From assembly GCF_022844445.1 (NCBI RefSeq), contig NZ_JALHLS010000001.1, forward strand, positions 186,001 through 250,000: 64,000 nt of DNA, written 5' to 3'. Each line of letters begins with the position of its first letter. The stretch's first letter is position 1. The position numbers and the translations under genes were made by a program. The notes under the pieces are model-generated. The model was not told the DNA's origin. It searched no databases and saw nothing but the letters and a program-made list of their open reading frames with translations. Of the stretch, positions 1 to 9,902 are shown in pieces. Origin of the DNA: Hyphomonas sp. GTDB lineage: Bacteria > Pseudomonadota > Alphaproteobacteria > Caulobacterales > Hyphomonadaceae.

Positions 1-410
1 GCGCGGTGACTGACATCACCGCCCAGCGCGCGGAGCCCTTCTCCCTTCTGTACCCGGACGATATGCCCCTCTTCGAAAAGATCGAGACGGTCGCCCGGCG
101 TATCTACCGGGCCGAGCGCGTCGACACGACCCGCGCCGTGCGCAAGCAGCTGGCCGACTGGGAAGCCGCCGGCTTCGGCAACCTTCCGGTCTGCATGGCG
201 AAGACACAGTACAGCTTCTCGACCGATCCGGGCCTCCTCGGCGCGCCGGAAGGCCATGTCGTGCGCCTGCGCGAAGTGCGCCTCGCCGCCGGGGCCGGTT
301 TCGTGGTCGCCATTTGCGGGGACATCATGACCATGCCGGGACTGCCCCGCCGCCCTGCCGCGGAGATCATGCACCTCAATGCCGGGAGCCAGATCGAAGG
401 CCTCAGCTGA
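1..410 (+). CDS. fhs: Formate--tetrahydrofolate ligase, C-terminal part (cut by window edge)
   Basis: C-terminal end of the ATP-dependent cytosolic enzyme that joins formate to tetrahydrofolate, giving 10-formyl-THF for one-carbon metabolism. The frame is open at the window edge, so only about the last 136 residues of a protein usually near 550-560 residues are present and the real start lies upstream; an in-frame GTG at base 6 is internal. The conserved family tail is seen: [43 protein letters not shown] and [12 protein letters not shown]. The TGA at 408-410 is followed by a promoter/operator region for the next gene, so the two are probably separate transcripts. Confidence 0.93.
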   Translation, partial: AVTDITAQRAEPFSLLYPDDMPLFEKIETVARRIYRAERVDTTRAVRKQLADWEAAGFGNLPVCMAKTQYSFSTDPGLLGAPEGHVVRLREVRLAAGAGFVVAICGDIMTMPGLPRRPAAEIMHLNAGSQIEGLS

Positions 411-444
411 CGCCATTTAGCAAAATTGCGAAATAGACTTGCCT

Positions 445-468
445 CTAATTAGCGGTTTCGCTAATTAG
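445..468. promoter_or_regulatory. Perfect 10-bp inverted repeat, probable SdpR-type operator
   Basis: CTAATTAGCG, a GTTT spacer, then the exact reverse complement CGCTAATTAG. It ends five bases before the ATG of the ArsR-type regulator, so binding would block transcription or translation start of the pair. A looser related element (TTAGC..TTGCGAA) lies at about 418-433. ArsR-family regulators usually bind AT-rich dyads like this and repress their own operon; assignment to this regulator is inference from position. No Shine-Dalgarno fits between dyad and ATG, so the transcript may have a very short leader. Confidence 0.7.
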
Positions 469-473
469 CAGAT

Positions 474-770
474 ATGGAAAACAGCGTTTTCAAAGCCCTG
501 GCCCACCCGGCGCGCCGTCAGCTTCTCACGATGCTGCGGCAAGGCCCCCGGCTGGCGGGCGGCCTTGCCGCCGAGTTCGAGGCCAGCTGGCCGACGATGA
601 GCCGGCACCTCGCGGTACTGAAAGACGCTGACCTGATCACTGCCGAGCGGCAGGGGAACCAGATCCTCTACCGCGTCAACACGAGCGTCCTGGAGGATGC
701 TGCCTCTGCCCTGCTCGGCCTGATCGGCCGCGACACGGGCGACGACGAGCTGAAGGATGCCGCAGAATGA
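474..770 (+). CDS. ArsR/SdpR-type winged-helix repressor
   Basis: A 98-residue DNA-binding protein of the ArsR family, closest in style to SdpR-like autorepressors that control a neighbouring SdpI-type membrane protein. The N-terminus has VFKALAHPARRQLLTML, typical of the first helices; the recognition helix is about residues 39-50 (WPTMSRHLAVLK), followed by the wing with RQGNQILYRV. No cysteine metal-site motif is present, so it is not a classic metal sensor. The stop overlaps the ATG of the SdpI-like frame by four bases (ATGA), implying translational coupling. A perfect dyad sits directly before the start and suggests autoregulation. Confidence 0.88.
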   Translation: MENSVFKALAHPARRQLLTMLRQGPRLAGGLAAEFEASWPTMSRHLAVLKDADLITAERQGNQILYRVNTSVLEDAASALLGLIGRDTGDDELKDAAE

Positions 771-1479
771 AACCCTATATCCGCACCGGACTTGCCTGGT
801 CTGCCGTCGCCACGATCCTGTCGGTGGGACTCACGGTGTACACCTGGACCCAGCTTCCCGAGGCCGCCGAGATCCCCGTCCACTGGGATATCGAAGGCCG
901 CCCCGACCGGTTCGCCGAAAAGGGCACGGCGATGGGCCTGCTGATGATCGTGCCCGGCGCGATCTTCCTCACGGGTGTCATCCTGGCGCTCATCCCGCCC
1001 CTCGACCCGCGCAGGGGCAATATCGAGATCGGCCGCAAGGCCTACCTGGCCACTTGGATCGGCACCGCCGCCCTGATGTTGGCGGTGCATACCGGCATCT
1101 GCGTCGCCACCCTGAGATCGGCCGGCGGCGCGGACTTGCCGAACGGGTTCGTCAGGTACGTGATCGCCGGATGCGGCCTGTTGATAATCGTCATCGGCAA
1201 TTACATGCCCAAGACGCGTGCCAGCTTCCTGTTCGGTGTGCGCACACCCTGGACCTTGTCGTCCGACCTCGCCTGGGAGAAAACCCACCGGGCGCCGGGC
1301 CAGTTTTCATGGCAGCGGGCGCGCTGGGGATCGCCGGGGCATTTATCTTCGACGGCATCTGGCTCGCCCTGCAAATGACCGCATTCGTCGGCTCAGCCGC
1401 GCTTATCTCGGTCGTTTACTCCTACTTTGCCTGGAAAAGCGCTTCTGACAGGGACGATGGGACGGGCCTGACTGTCTGA
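767..1479 (+). pseudogene. SdpI-family membrane protein, interrupted by a -1 frameshift
   Basis: Multi-spanning inner-membrane protein of the SdpI family (in Bacillus, SdpI gives immunity to the SdpC toxin and signals to SdpR). The frame starting at 767 carries the family N-terminus (QLPEAAEIPVHWDIEGRPDR), several membrane segments and the signature FGVRTPWTLSSDLAWEKTHR. After that signature, at about 1291-1306, similarity moves into the frame one base back, which supplies the expected last helices (FMAAGALGIAGAFIFDG, ALISVVYSYFAWKSAS) and stops at 1477-1479. In the 767 frame the tail becomes non-membrane sequence and stops at 1378. One missing base explains this; it could be a real disruption or a sequencing error. 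Confidence 0.75.
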
Positions 1480-1521
1480 AGGCCTATTGAACCCAGAGCC
1501 TCCGCTCCCTAATCCAGACGC

Positions 1522-2613
1522 ATGGCTGAGCGGTTCGAAACCAATTCCCTGATGCAGCGCCTCGATCAGCGCTCCCGCGACATATTCCGGGAAATCGTCG
1601 AGGGCTATCTGGCGACCGGGGAACCGGTCGGCTCACGCACGCTGTCAAAGAGCGGCATCCAGCTTTCCCCCGCCTCGATCCGCAACGTGATGGCCGACCT
1701 GACCGAGCTCGGCCTCCTCGACGCGCCCCACATTTCCGCCGGACGCGCGCCCACCCACCGGGGCCTGCGCCTCTTCGTAGATGGCTTCCTCGAGTACGGC
1801 GAACCGTCGAAGCTCGACAAGAAAGCCATTGATGACCGCCTTGCTGCGGCGGGTGCGGATTTCGAATCCGTGCTGGGGGAAGCGTCCGACATTCTCTCCG
1901 GCCTGACCGGCGGCGCGGGCCTTGTCTCTTCCCCCACCCATGATGCCCCCGTGCGGCATGTCGAATTCGTGCCGCTCGCCGGCGGCGATGCGCTGTGCGT
2001 GCTCGTCACCGAGGACGGCGATGTCGAGAACCGCTTCATCAAGGTGCCGGACGGCTTGCCCCTCACCACGCTGATCGAAGCCGGAAACTACCTCTCTACC
2101 CGCCTGAAGGGCCGCACGCTGGCCGAAGCCACAGCTGAAGTGCGCACTGAACTGCGCACTCGCCGCGCCGCGCTGGACACAGCTGCGACCGCCCTTGTCG
2201 AGGCCGGCCTCGCCCAATGGGGCGGCGACGCGCCCGGCAGGGGCCGCAGCCTGATTGTGCGCGGCCGCGCCAATCTCCTCGAAGATGCCAAGGCCGCCGA
2301 GGACCTTGACCGCGTCCGCCAGCTGTTCAACGAACTGGAACGCCAGCAGAGTCTGCTCGAGATCCTGGACACCACGCGCGACGCCGAGGGCGTGCGCCTG
2401 TTCATCGGGTCGGAGAACCGGCTTTTTCCGTTGTCGGGTTCAAGTGTGATTGTGGCTCCCTATATGGGAGGCACGAAACAGGTGATCGGGGCACTGGGCG
2501 TGATCGGGCCAACACGGCTCAACTACGCCCGGGTGATTCCGATGGTCGATTATACCGCGAAAGTGGTCGGCGAGATTCTCGCGGGCCGCCGCGGCAAGGA
2601 TGGGAAATCATGA
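1522..2613 (+). CDS. hrcA: Heat-inducible transcription repressor HrcA
   Basis: A 363-residue repressor that normally binds the CIRCE dyad in front of chaperonin genes and is kept active by GroEL. The N-terminal winged helix shows [20 protein letters not shown] and GSRTLSK, then [16 protein letters not shown] and [13 protein letters not shown], all HrcA hallmarks; the C-terminal part ends with [20 protein letters not shown] as in the family. Length fits. It overlaps grpE by four bases (ATGA), the usual alphaproteobacterial hrcA-grpE operon. No CIRCE element (TTAGCACTC-N9-GAGTGCTAA) was seen upstream, so hrcA itself does not look self-repressed here; groESL is not in the window. Confidence 0.96.
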   Translation: MAERFETNSLMQRLDQRSRDIFREIVEGYLATGEPVGSRTLSKSGIQLSPASIRNVMADLTELGLLDAPHISAGRAPTHRGLRLFVDGFLEYGEPSKLDKKAIDDRLAAAGADFESVLGEASDILSGLTGGAGLVSSPTHDAPVRHVEFVPLAGGDALCVLVTEDGDVENRFIKVPDGLPLTTLIEAGNYLSTRLKGRTLAEATAEVRTELRTRRAALDTAATALVEAGLAQWGGDAPGRGRSLIVRGRANLLEDAKAAEDLDRVRQLFNELERQQSLLEILDTTRDAEGVRLFIGSENRLFPLSGSSVIVAPYMGGTKQVIGALGVIGPTRLNYARVIPMVDYTAKVVGEILAGRRGKDGKS

Positions 2614-3173
2614 GCGATCCGACGAACACGAACGAAACCGCCGATCTGGAAAACCCGGAAAAAGCCGCCGCCGAAGCGCCGGCGCCTACGCCGGAAGAGG
2701 TTATTGCCCGGCTGGAAACCGAGAAGGAAGAGCTGCGCACGCAGTTCCTGCGCCTCTACGCAGACCTCGACAACACCCGCAAGCGGGCTGACCGCGAAGT
2801 CTCCGAAGCGCGCGTCTACGGCATCGGCAAATTCGCCGGTGACCTGCTGAACGTCGCTGACAACCTCGCCCGCGCCCTCGCCTCGCTCCCCGACACGGAC
2901 CGCGACACGCTGACAGAAGCCGGCAAGAACCTGCTCGGTGGAATCGAGATGACACAGAAAGAACTGCACACGGTGTTCACGCGCCACAACGTGCTACAGA
3001 TCGAAGCGGCCCCCGGCTGCGCCTTCGACCCGAACGTGCACCAGGCCGTCGCGCAGATCCCTTCCCCGCACCCGGCTGGCACAATCGCAGAACTCTTCCA
3101 GCCCGGCTGGCGCATCGGCGAACGCACCCTGCGCGCCGCCATGGTCGCGGTGAGCCTGGGGCAGGCGAACTAG
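2610..3173 (+). CDS. grpE: Nucleotide exchange factor GrpE
   Basis: A 187-residue cytosolic cofactor that releases ADP from DnaK. After an acidic N-terminus comes the long coiled-coil helix ([20 protein letters not shown]), then [17 protein letters not shown] and [16 protein letters not shown]. The beta-domain signature near the C-terminus ([34 protein letters not shown]) is intact. It is coupled to hrcA by a four-base overlap. Its stop codon overlaps the stop of the convergent alternative oxidase gene by two bases, leaving no room for an intergenic terminator. dnaK itself lies 4.7 kb downstream. Confidence 0.96.
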   Translation: MSDPTNTNETADLENPEKAAAEAPAPTPEEVIARLETEKEELRTQFLRLYADLDNTRKRADREVSEARVYGIGKFAGDLLNVADNLARALASLPDTDRDTLTEAGKNLLGGIEMTQKELHTVFTRHNVLQIEAAPGCAFDPNVHQAVAQIPSPHPAGTIAELFQPGWRIGERTLRAAMVAVSLGQAN

Positions 3174-3868
3174 GCGGCAGGCGCCAGATCGCTCTCTTTG
3201 CCGGGATCAGCAAGCTGCGCGCCGTCCTTCGGACGGCGGCAAAGCTCTTCGGCAAAGGCATGGTTCATATCGCGGTGCCCGGCCTCGTCCTGGCGCACAG
3301 CAATCACCACGTCGCGCAGGGTGGCATCGGAGGGAAGCTTCCAGTAGTCGATGGCCAGTTCCGGCGCGGGCGGGTTCGGTAGATGACCGGCATCGATCTG
3401 CGCCAAGTACTGGGTGTAGCTGACCACAGCCTCTTCCTCGAAATAGCCCACCAGCCGGTGCGCCGTGCGCGGCGCAAACAGGTACAGAAGGAAGAAGGCG
3501 TTGAAAAACACGCCTTGCGCCAAGATGATCAGTATACGTTCAAACCAGTTGGGCTTTGCTACCGCGATGAAGGTCATCAGGTGCATCCGCTCGTTTTCGG
3601 CTTCCGAGAGCAGCGTGTGGATCCAGCCCCGGTCATCCTGGAACCGGCGCAGGCTTTTCAAGTGGTTTAGCATGCCGCCGACCATGCCGGGCACCGCTGC
3701 GACCGTTTCCAGCACCACTGCCCGGTGGCCGTAGCGCTTACGGAAGAAGGTATCTGCGAAAATGCGCAGCATCTTCGTCAGTCCGTAGGCGACCCGGTCC
3801 GACAGGTCACTCGGCGCATGCCGGTACTCCAGCGGCATCACTTTCGGGGCAGTTCGGTCCAAAGTCAT
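3170..3868 (-). CDS. aox: Alternative oxidase (diiron ubiquinol oxidase)
   Basis: A membrane-associated diiron quinol oxidase that passes electrons from ubiquinol to oxygen without pumping protons; such enzymes generally resist cyanide and nitric oxide. With the start used here (232 residues) the iron ligands are visible: Glu54 in [14 protein letters not shown], Glu93 and His96 in NERMHLM, Glu144-146 in [11 protein letters not shown], and Glu195/His198 in [10 protein letters not shown]. Hydrophobic helices lie at about 110-135. The ATG at 3868 is preferred over an upstream in-frame codon because GGAGGTG lies six bases before it. The gene may be co-transcribed with the propeller lipoprotein 81 bases upstream. 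Bacterial members are uncommon and mostly alphaproteobacterial. Confidence 0.92.
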   Translation of the reverse strand: MTLDRTAPKVMPLEYRHAPSDLSDRVAYGLTKMLRIFADTFFRKRYGHRAVVLETVAAVPGMVGGMLNHLKSLRRFQDDRGWIHTLLSEAENERMHLMTFIAVAKPNWFERILIILAQGVFFNAFFLLYLFAPRTAHRLVGYFEEEAVVSYTQYLAQIDAGHLPNPPAPELAIDYWKLPSDATLRDVVIAVRQDEAGHRDMNHAFAEELCRRPKDGAQLADPGKESDLAPAA

Positions 3869-3949
3869 AGCAATCACCTCCACTCAGGAGATGGCGTTGC
3901 GGAAACCTCTGGCAAGACCGGCGTGCCCGGACAAGCCGTCGCAGCCTCT

Positions 3950-4840
3950 CTACTGGCCCACAATCTTCCACGCCGTGACGGTCCCCGGCTCCCAGTTGGG
4001 AACGATGACGATATCTCCGTACACGTTCAGATCGTTCTGCAGGATCTTGTCGACTTTTGTGTCGATGAGCAGCGTTACCACGCCGTCGTCGCCGACATGG
4101 TGGATCTCGCCGGGCCAGCTGGACACGAGATAGCCGCCGCCGGGAACGAGGCCGACGCCGTCGGCGTCCTTCATTCCGGTCGCAATCACGGTTTCGGCCC
4201 CCGGGGCCTGCAGCGCGATCAGGTCGCCCTTCGTCATTGTAGTGATCAGCAGCCGGTCCCCGTCGCCGAGAATGCCATTGATACCTTCCCAGGCCGCGTT
4301 CGCGGCAAGCACCGAGGCGCCGTCCGGCGTAACCTTGTGGATCGTCGCCGTGCCGGAATCGGAAACAAGCACATCGCCCTTCCAGACCGTCATATCGTTC
4401 AGGAAGCCCACCCCTTCCATCACCACCTTGCCCTTCGCGGCGCCCGTGGCGGCGTCAAACATCGCCACACCGTCGCGGTCAGCGGCGTAGAGCACGCCCT
4501 CATGCACAGCGAGACCCGCAGGCGCATGCATGCCTTCCGCAAACTTCGCTGTCGCCACGGTGCCGTCGGTGTTCAGTTTCGAGATATAGCCGTTGCCGTC
4601 CAGCGCGGCTGAATCACCGGGGCCGATATTGGAGATGAAATAGCTGCCATCGGCGGCGAGCGCAGCGCCTTCCGGCTGCTCGAAGCCGGAGGTGGTCCAG
4701 AGCAGCTCAAGCGAGCCTGGCGTCGATGTCGCTGCAGCTTCGGGCGCCGCCGCTTCGGTCGCTTCGACCGGCTCTGCAGGCTTGCCGCCACAAGCTGCCA
4801 GGATAAGGCCCGCGAAAGCTGGTATGATGAACGTGCGCAT
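3950..4840 (-). CDS. Lipoprotein with SMP-30/gluconolactonase-like beta-propeller
   Basis: A 296-residue predicted lipoprotein. The signal peptide ends in LILAACGG (lipobox, Cys17), followed by a Pro/Ala/Glu-rich linker to about residue 42. The rest looks like a six-bladed SMP-30/NHL-type propeller with repeated D-G and glycine turns (LAADGSYFISN, AAGLAV-like blades, GFLNDMTVWKGDVLVSDSG, DADGVGLVPGGGYLVSSW). Such proteins include lactonases and strictosidine synthase-like enzymes, but the substrate cannot be told from sequence. It would sit on the periplasmic or outer face. It is 27 bases from the next upstream gene and may be co-transcribed with the alternative oxidase downstream. Confidence 0.78.
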   Translation of the reverse strand: MRTFIIPAFAGLILAACGGKPAEPVEATEAAAPEAAATSTPGSLELLWTTSGFEQPEGAALAADGSYFISNIGPGDSAALDGNGYISKLNTDGTVATAKFAEGMHAPAGLAVHEGVLYAADRDGVAMFDAATGAAKGKVVMEGVGFLNDMTVWKGDVLVSDSGTATIHKVTPDGASVLAANAAWEGINGILGDGDRLLITTMTKGDLIALQAPGAETVIATGMKDADGVGLVPGGGYLVSSWPGEIHHVGDDGVVTLLIDTKVDKILQNDLNVYGDIVIVPNWEPGTVTAWKIVGQ

Positions 4841-4867
4841 GTTGCTCCCTCCTACTTGTGAAGGAGA

Positions 4868-6151
4868 CTATGACACGGGCGCAGACTTTGTGAACAGGGC
4901 TGCCGGAAACGTCCGGAAGACCGGCGCAGACCAGATCAGGAGCAGCCCGCTGATCACGAGCGGAGGCAGGACGAGAATCGCATCTCCCCGGCCGAGTAGC
5001 GGCGTCCAGAGTGGCAGTGCCAAAACAAGCCCGGCGGCAAATGCGAGAATCCAGTCGATACCTTCCCGGGCGGCCCGTGCCGCAACCGGCACAGCGACCA
5101 TCACCAGCAGGGCACCAAGGTCATAGTTGAAGGCGTAAGGGGTCAGCACGAACGTGCCCGCGAGCAGAAGGCGGCTGCGCGTCTCCTCATCCTTTGAGCG
5201 CACCATCGCATAAAGGCAGGCCAGCACCAGCGGCGCCGCGAGGCAGGCATGCAGCGCCAGCGCGGATTCCTGCGCCAGTCCGGCGGCGCGGAAGGCCGCA
5301 AACCAGGTCGGCATCATGTGAAGGAACTGGCCGGTCCAATGTGCCGCCACGTATTGCTGGTAGGGTAGCGTGACCTCGAAGAAAGCTATCCATGCGGCCA
5401 CGCCGAAAATCGCTGCGGACAGGCCGATCAGGCCGCCGGTGAAGGCAACGGCCCACGCAATGGTGACAAAGCGGCGCTCGGTCAGCAGCAGCAGCGGCAG
5501 CAGCAGGCCGAGCTGCGGCTTCATCGTCAGCACGGCCAACATCAGACCTGCCGCCATCGGCCGTGTCTTGCGCCAATACAAGGCTTGCAACATCACGGCG
5601 CCGAAGAAGAAGCCGTTTTGTCCGGCGAGAACCTGCAGCACGAAGAATGGGACCAGCAGGCCCAGTGCAATCGGGAACACGGTGCGCGAGTTCGGCCCCG
5701 CCATGCGGTGCGACCAGGCCCGGACAGTCCAGGTGAACCAGCCGCCGGTCACGGCCATGAACAGGCCGTAGGCAGCCGGATAGGAGAGGAAGCCGAGAGG
5801 CCAGGTCACCAGCAGCATGTGCGGCGGATACGACCAGGCGCGCGGTTCCATGCCGGGCATGCCGAACGCGGCCTCAAGGGCTGCCTGATGCGTCGCCTGT
5901 TCGGCAAGCAGCGACAAGTCGCCGCCCAGCGCCAGCCGGCCTGACAGCCAATAGTTCGCAAAATCCCGGTTGGCGAACGCAGGCAACGGCGCGCCGGCAA
6001 AGAACCCTTCGACTACGCCCGCAAGCGACGGCACCCAGAAAGCCACATTGGCCAGCGACAAGAGGACAAGGCAGACAAACACCTTGGCCGCACCGGAAAA
6101 TCCGGCAGGCGGCGCAGCGAGGGTTGCTGCCGGAATGCTGTCTGCAGCCAA
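4868..6151 (-). CDS. GT87/DUF2029-type polytopic membrane glycosyltransferase
   Basis: A 427-residue inner-membrane protein with about ten hydrophobic helices. Near the N-terminus it has DFANYWLSGRLALGG and later WSYPPHMLLVTWPLG, the conserved features of the DUF2029/GT87 family, plus MKPQLGLLLPLLLL and TPYAFNYDLG. Family members use polyprenyl-phosphate sugars (for example mannosyl donors) to build cell-envelope glycans. The acidic residue of the first periplasmic loop (RDFAN) is probably part of the active site, by analogy with GT-C enzymes. Substrate unknown. It is upstream of the propeller lipoprotein on the same strand. Confidence 0.78.
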   Translation of the reverse strand: MAADSIPAATLAAPPAGFSGAAKVFVCLVLLSLANVAFWVPSLAGVVEGFFAGAPLPAFANRDFANYWLSGRLALGGDLSLLAEQATHQAALEAAFGMPGMEPRAWSYPPHMLLVTWPLGFLSYPAAYGLFMAVTGGWFTWTVRAWSHRMAGPNSRTVFPIALGLLVPFFVLQVLAGQNGFFFGAVMLQALYWRKTRPMAAGLMLAVLTMKPQLGLLLPLLLLTERRFVTIAWAVAFTGGLIGLSAAIFGVAAWIAFFEVTLPYQQYVAAHWTGQFLHMMPTWFAAFRAAGLAQESALALHACLAAPLVLACLYAMVRSKDEETRSRLLLAGTFVLTPYAFNYDLGALLVMVAVPVAARAAREGIDWILAFAAGLVLALPLWTPLLGRGDAILVLPPLVISGLLLIWSAPVFRTFPAALFTKSAPVS

Positions 6152-6227
6152 GTCCGCCCGCTCCTGTGTTGGACGCCGGACCCTAGCATCGCGGCCTTAA
6201 GAATTTCTCATCCGGCCAGAGCGCCGG

Positions 6228-7316
6228 TCAGACTTGCCCGCGCCGGTCCATGCCCTGGCGGTCCAGCATCCAGCCCGGATACTCGGGCGGCAGGGCCGAG
6301 ACGGTGTCCAATGCGGCAAGGTCAGCGGCGTCCAGTACGACGTCCACAGCACCCAGGTTGTCCACCAGCTGCGCCATCGTCCGTGTGCCAATGATGACGC
6401 TGGTCACATGGCTTTGGTGCAGCAACCAGCCGAGGGCCACCTGCGGAACGGTCACGCCCTTCATCACGGCGATCTCGCGCATCGCGTCGATGATGTTGAA
6501 GCCCTTCTCCTTGTCGACCGGCGGGAAGTCGAAGATCGTCCGGCGCGCATTGTTGGGCCCTGCCCCGTTGCGACTGAACTTGCCGGAGAGGAATCCGCCC
6601 GCCAGCGGGCTCCAGGGCAGGATCGCCAGGTTCTGGTCCTTCGCCATCGGCACTACTTCGCGCTCGAGATCACGCCCTGCGATGGAATAGTACATCTGGC
6701 AGCTCTCGAACCGGGCAAGGCCCCGCTTCTCGGCATACGCCACCGCCTTCATGATCAGCCAGGCGGGCATGTTGCACAGGCCTACATATCTGACCTTGCC
6801 GGCGCGCACGACCGCGTCCAGCGCCTCGACGGTCTCCTCGATCGGGGTCAATGGGTCGGTGCCGTGCACCTGGTAGAGGTCGATATAGTCGAGGCCGAGC
6901 CGGTCGAGGCTGGCGTCCACGCCGTCAAAGATATGCTTGCGGGAGAGACCCGAAACATTGCGCGCGTGCTTTTCGCGCCGCTCGGCCTCGGCCTTCTCAT
7001 TGGCGCCGGCATCCTCGGCCACCAGGGTCGAGACCCGGCCGAACACTTTTGTAGCCACCACCGTCTCGTCGCGCGGCAGGCCGGTATTGCGCAGCGCCTG
7101 TCCGAGGATCGCCTCGGAGCGTCCGGCGGAATAGACGTCGGCCGTATCGAAGAAGTTGATGCCAGCCTCGAAAGCCGCCTTCACCAGCGCGTCCGCTTCT
7201 TCCTGCTGCTGTTTGCCGATGAATTTCCAGATGCCCCCGTCGCCGCCGAAGGTCATCGTGCCGAGACAGAGTTTCGAGACAACGAGACCGGTGTGTCCGA
7301 GTTTGGCGTATTTCAT
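6228..7316 (-). CDS. Aldo/keto reductase
   Basis: A 362-residue NADPH-dependent oxidoreductase with the (beta/alpha)8 fold. The start MKYAKLGHTGLVVSKLCLGT is typical. The catalytic tetrad is present: Asp57 and Tyr62 (FFDTADVYSAG), Lys90 (VVATKVFG) and His151 (DLYQVHGTD). The C-terminal cofactor segment has SVIIGTRTMAQL. It resembles the YajO/Tas-like group of aldo/keto reductases; physiological substrate not predictable. A stretch around residues 97-125 rich in Glu/Lys/Arg is slightly longer than in many relatives. Confidence 0.9.
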   Translation of the reverse strand: MKYAKLGHTGLVVSKLCLGTMTFGGDGGIWKFIGKQQQEEADALVKAAFEAGINFFDTADVYSAGRSEAILGQALRNTGLPRDETVVATKVFGRVSTLVAEDAGANEKAEAERREKHARNVSGLSRKHIFDGVDASLDRLGLDYIDLYQVHGTDPLTPIEETVEALDAVVRAGKVRYVGLCNMPAWLIMKAVAYAEKRGLARFESCQMYYSIAGRDLEREVVPMAKDQNLAILPWSPLAGGFLSGKFSRNGAGPNNARRTIFDFPPVDKEKGFNIIDAMREIAVMKGVTVPQVALGWLLHQSHVTSVIIGTRTMAQLVDNLGAVDVVLDAADLAALDTVSALPPEYPGWMLDRQGMDRRGQV

Positions 7317-7339
7317 GGGGCGTCCTCTTGCTGCCCCTC

Positions 7340-7603
7340 CTAGATAAGCACGGAACGCGCGGCGTCGAGGCGATAGCCGGCGAGGGCCGCCAGCGGGATA
7401 GCTCGCTCCGCCTTTTCCGAGGCGCGTTCGTGCAACGCGCAGGCCGCCGTCTGTACAACGGGCTCGATTATCCCGTTGGCAAGCGCCGCCTTCCAGCTGC
7501 CCGCCAGGGCATGGGCAACGCTGATGGCAATCGTGACATGCATGCCGCTATAGGTCAGCGTCTTGAGGGCGGACCGTCGCAGAGGCGGAAATCGGAGTCT
7601 CAT
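7340..7603 (-). CDS. DUF2061 small membrane protein
   Basis: The C-terminal part carries the DUF2061 pattern: ALKTLTYSGMHVTIAISVAH, then AGSWKAALANGIIEPVVQTA and a terminal HERASEK. These are small membrane proteins of unknown function with two hydrophobic helices. The frame is open up to 7774, but the extra N-terminal sequence shows no family similarity and runs into the dnaK promoter region; the ATG at 7603 (87 residues) is chosen for that reason, although no clear Shine-Dalgarno supports it, so the start is uncertain. It is 23 bases from the aldo/keto reductase start. Confidence 0.65.
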   Translation of the reverse strand: MRLRFPPLRRSALKTLTYSGMHVTIAISVAHALAGSWKAALANGIIEPVVQTAACALHERASEKAERAIPLAALAGYRLDAARSVLI

Positions 7604-7705
7604 GTGACCGAAAGCGGACGCCTGAGAATCGTTTGCAATCAAATCCCGTCCAAATTTGCCATAGGCGGCGCCTATGGCGCCACCTATCCAAATGTGCATA
7701 CGCCC

Positions 7706-7733
7706 CTTGAGCCCGGCCCCAGTCTTCCCATAT
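7706..7733 (+). promoter_or_regulatory. Sigma-32-like heat-shock promoter for dnaK
   Basis: CTTGAG at 7706-7711 and CCCATAT at 7727-7733, separated by 15 bases, match the RpoH consensus (CTTGAA, then CCCCATNT). It lies about 140 bases before the dnaK ATG, which would give a leader typical for this gene. No CIRCE dyad is present. The call rests on sequence similarity only. Confidence 0.55.
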
Positions 7734-7873
7734 CGACGACCGAACAGGTGAGTGGAGCGAAGGCCCCGTCTCACCGCTCAAAAACGTAACTTGAAAGAGC
7801 CATTGGCGGCCGGGGCTGCTGAGCAGACCGAACCCACAATCGCCAACGGCGGCTGACAGAAGAGAGAAACAGT

Positions 7874-9766
<1,893 letters not shown>

Positions 9767-9789
9767 GCCGCTTTCCTCCCTACACGGAC

Positions 9790-9825
9790 AAAACCCCGCC
9801 GGAACCATCCGGCGGGGTTTTCTTT
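9790..9825 (+). terminator. Rho-independent terminator after dnaK
   Basis: Perfect 14-base arms at 9790-9803 and 9808-9821 around the loop ACCA, with a GC-rich core and TTTTCTTTT on the plus-strand side; the A-run on the other side lets it also stop transcripts from the convergent quinone oxidoreductase gene. Confidence 0.92.
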
Positions 9826-9902
9826 TGGCACTACTCCGAAGCGGATACGGATCCTCCGTCGCCGCCATCACGGCGTCCAGCGACGCAGACGCTTTCGCCC
9901 TA

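Noticed and set aside
757-1479. Full-length plus-strand frame starting ten bases before the SdpI ATG
   Set aside because: Only its last ~60 residues look like membrane protein; the first part is a shadow of the SdpI frame. It is better explained as the continuation of a frameshifted gene.
1480-1521. Search for a CIRCE dyad before hrcA
   Set aside because: No TTAGCACTC-N9-GAGTGCTAA or near match is present; the gap is only 42 bases.
6234-7343. 369-codon frame opposite the aldo/keto reductase
   Set aside because: Antisense shadow typical of high-GC DNA; no domain, and the opposite strand encodes a clear enzyme with intact active site.
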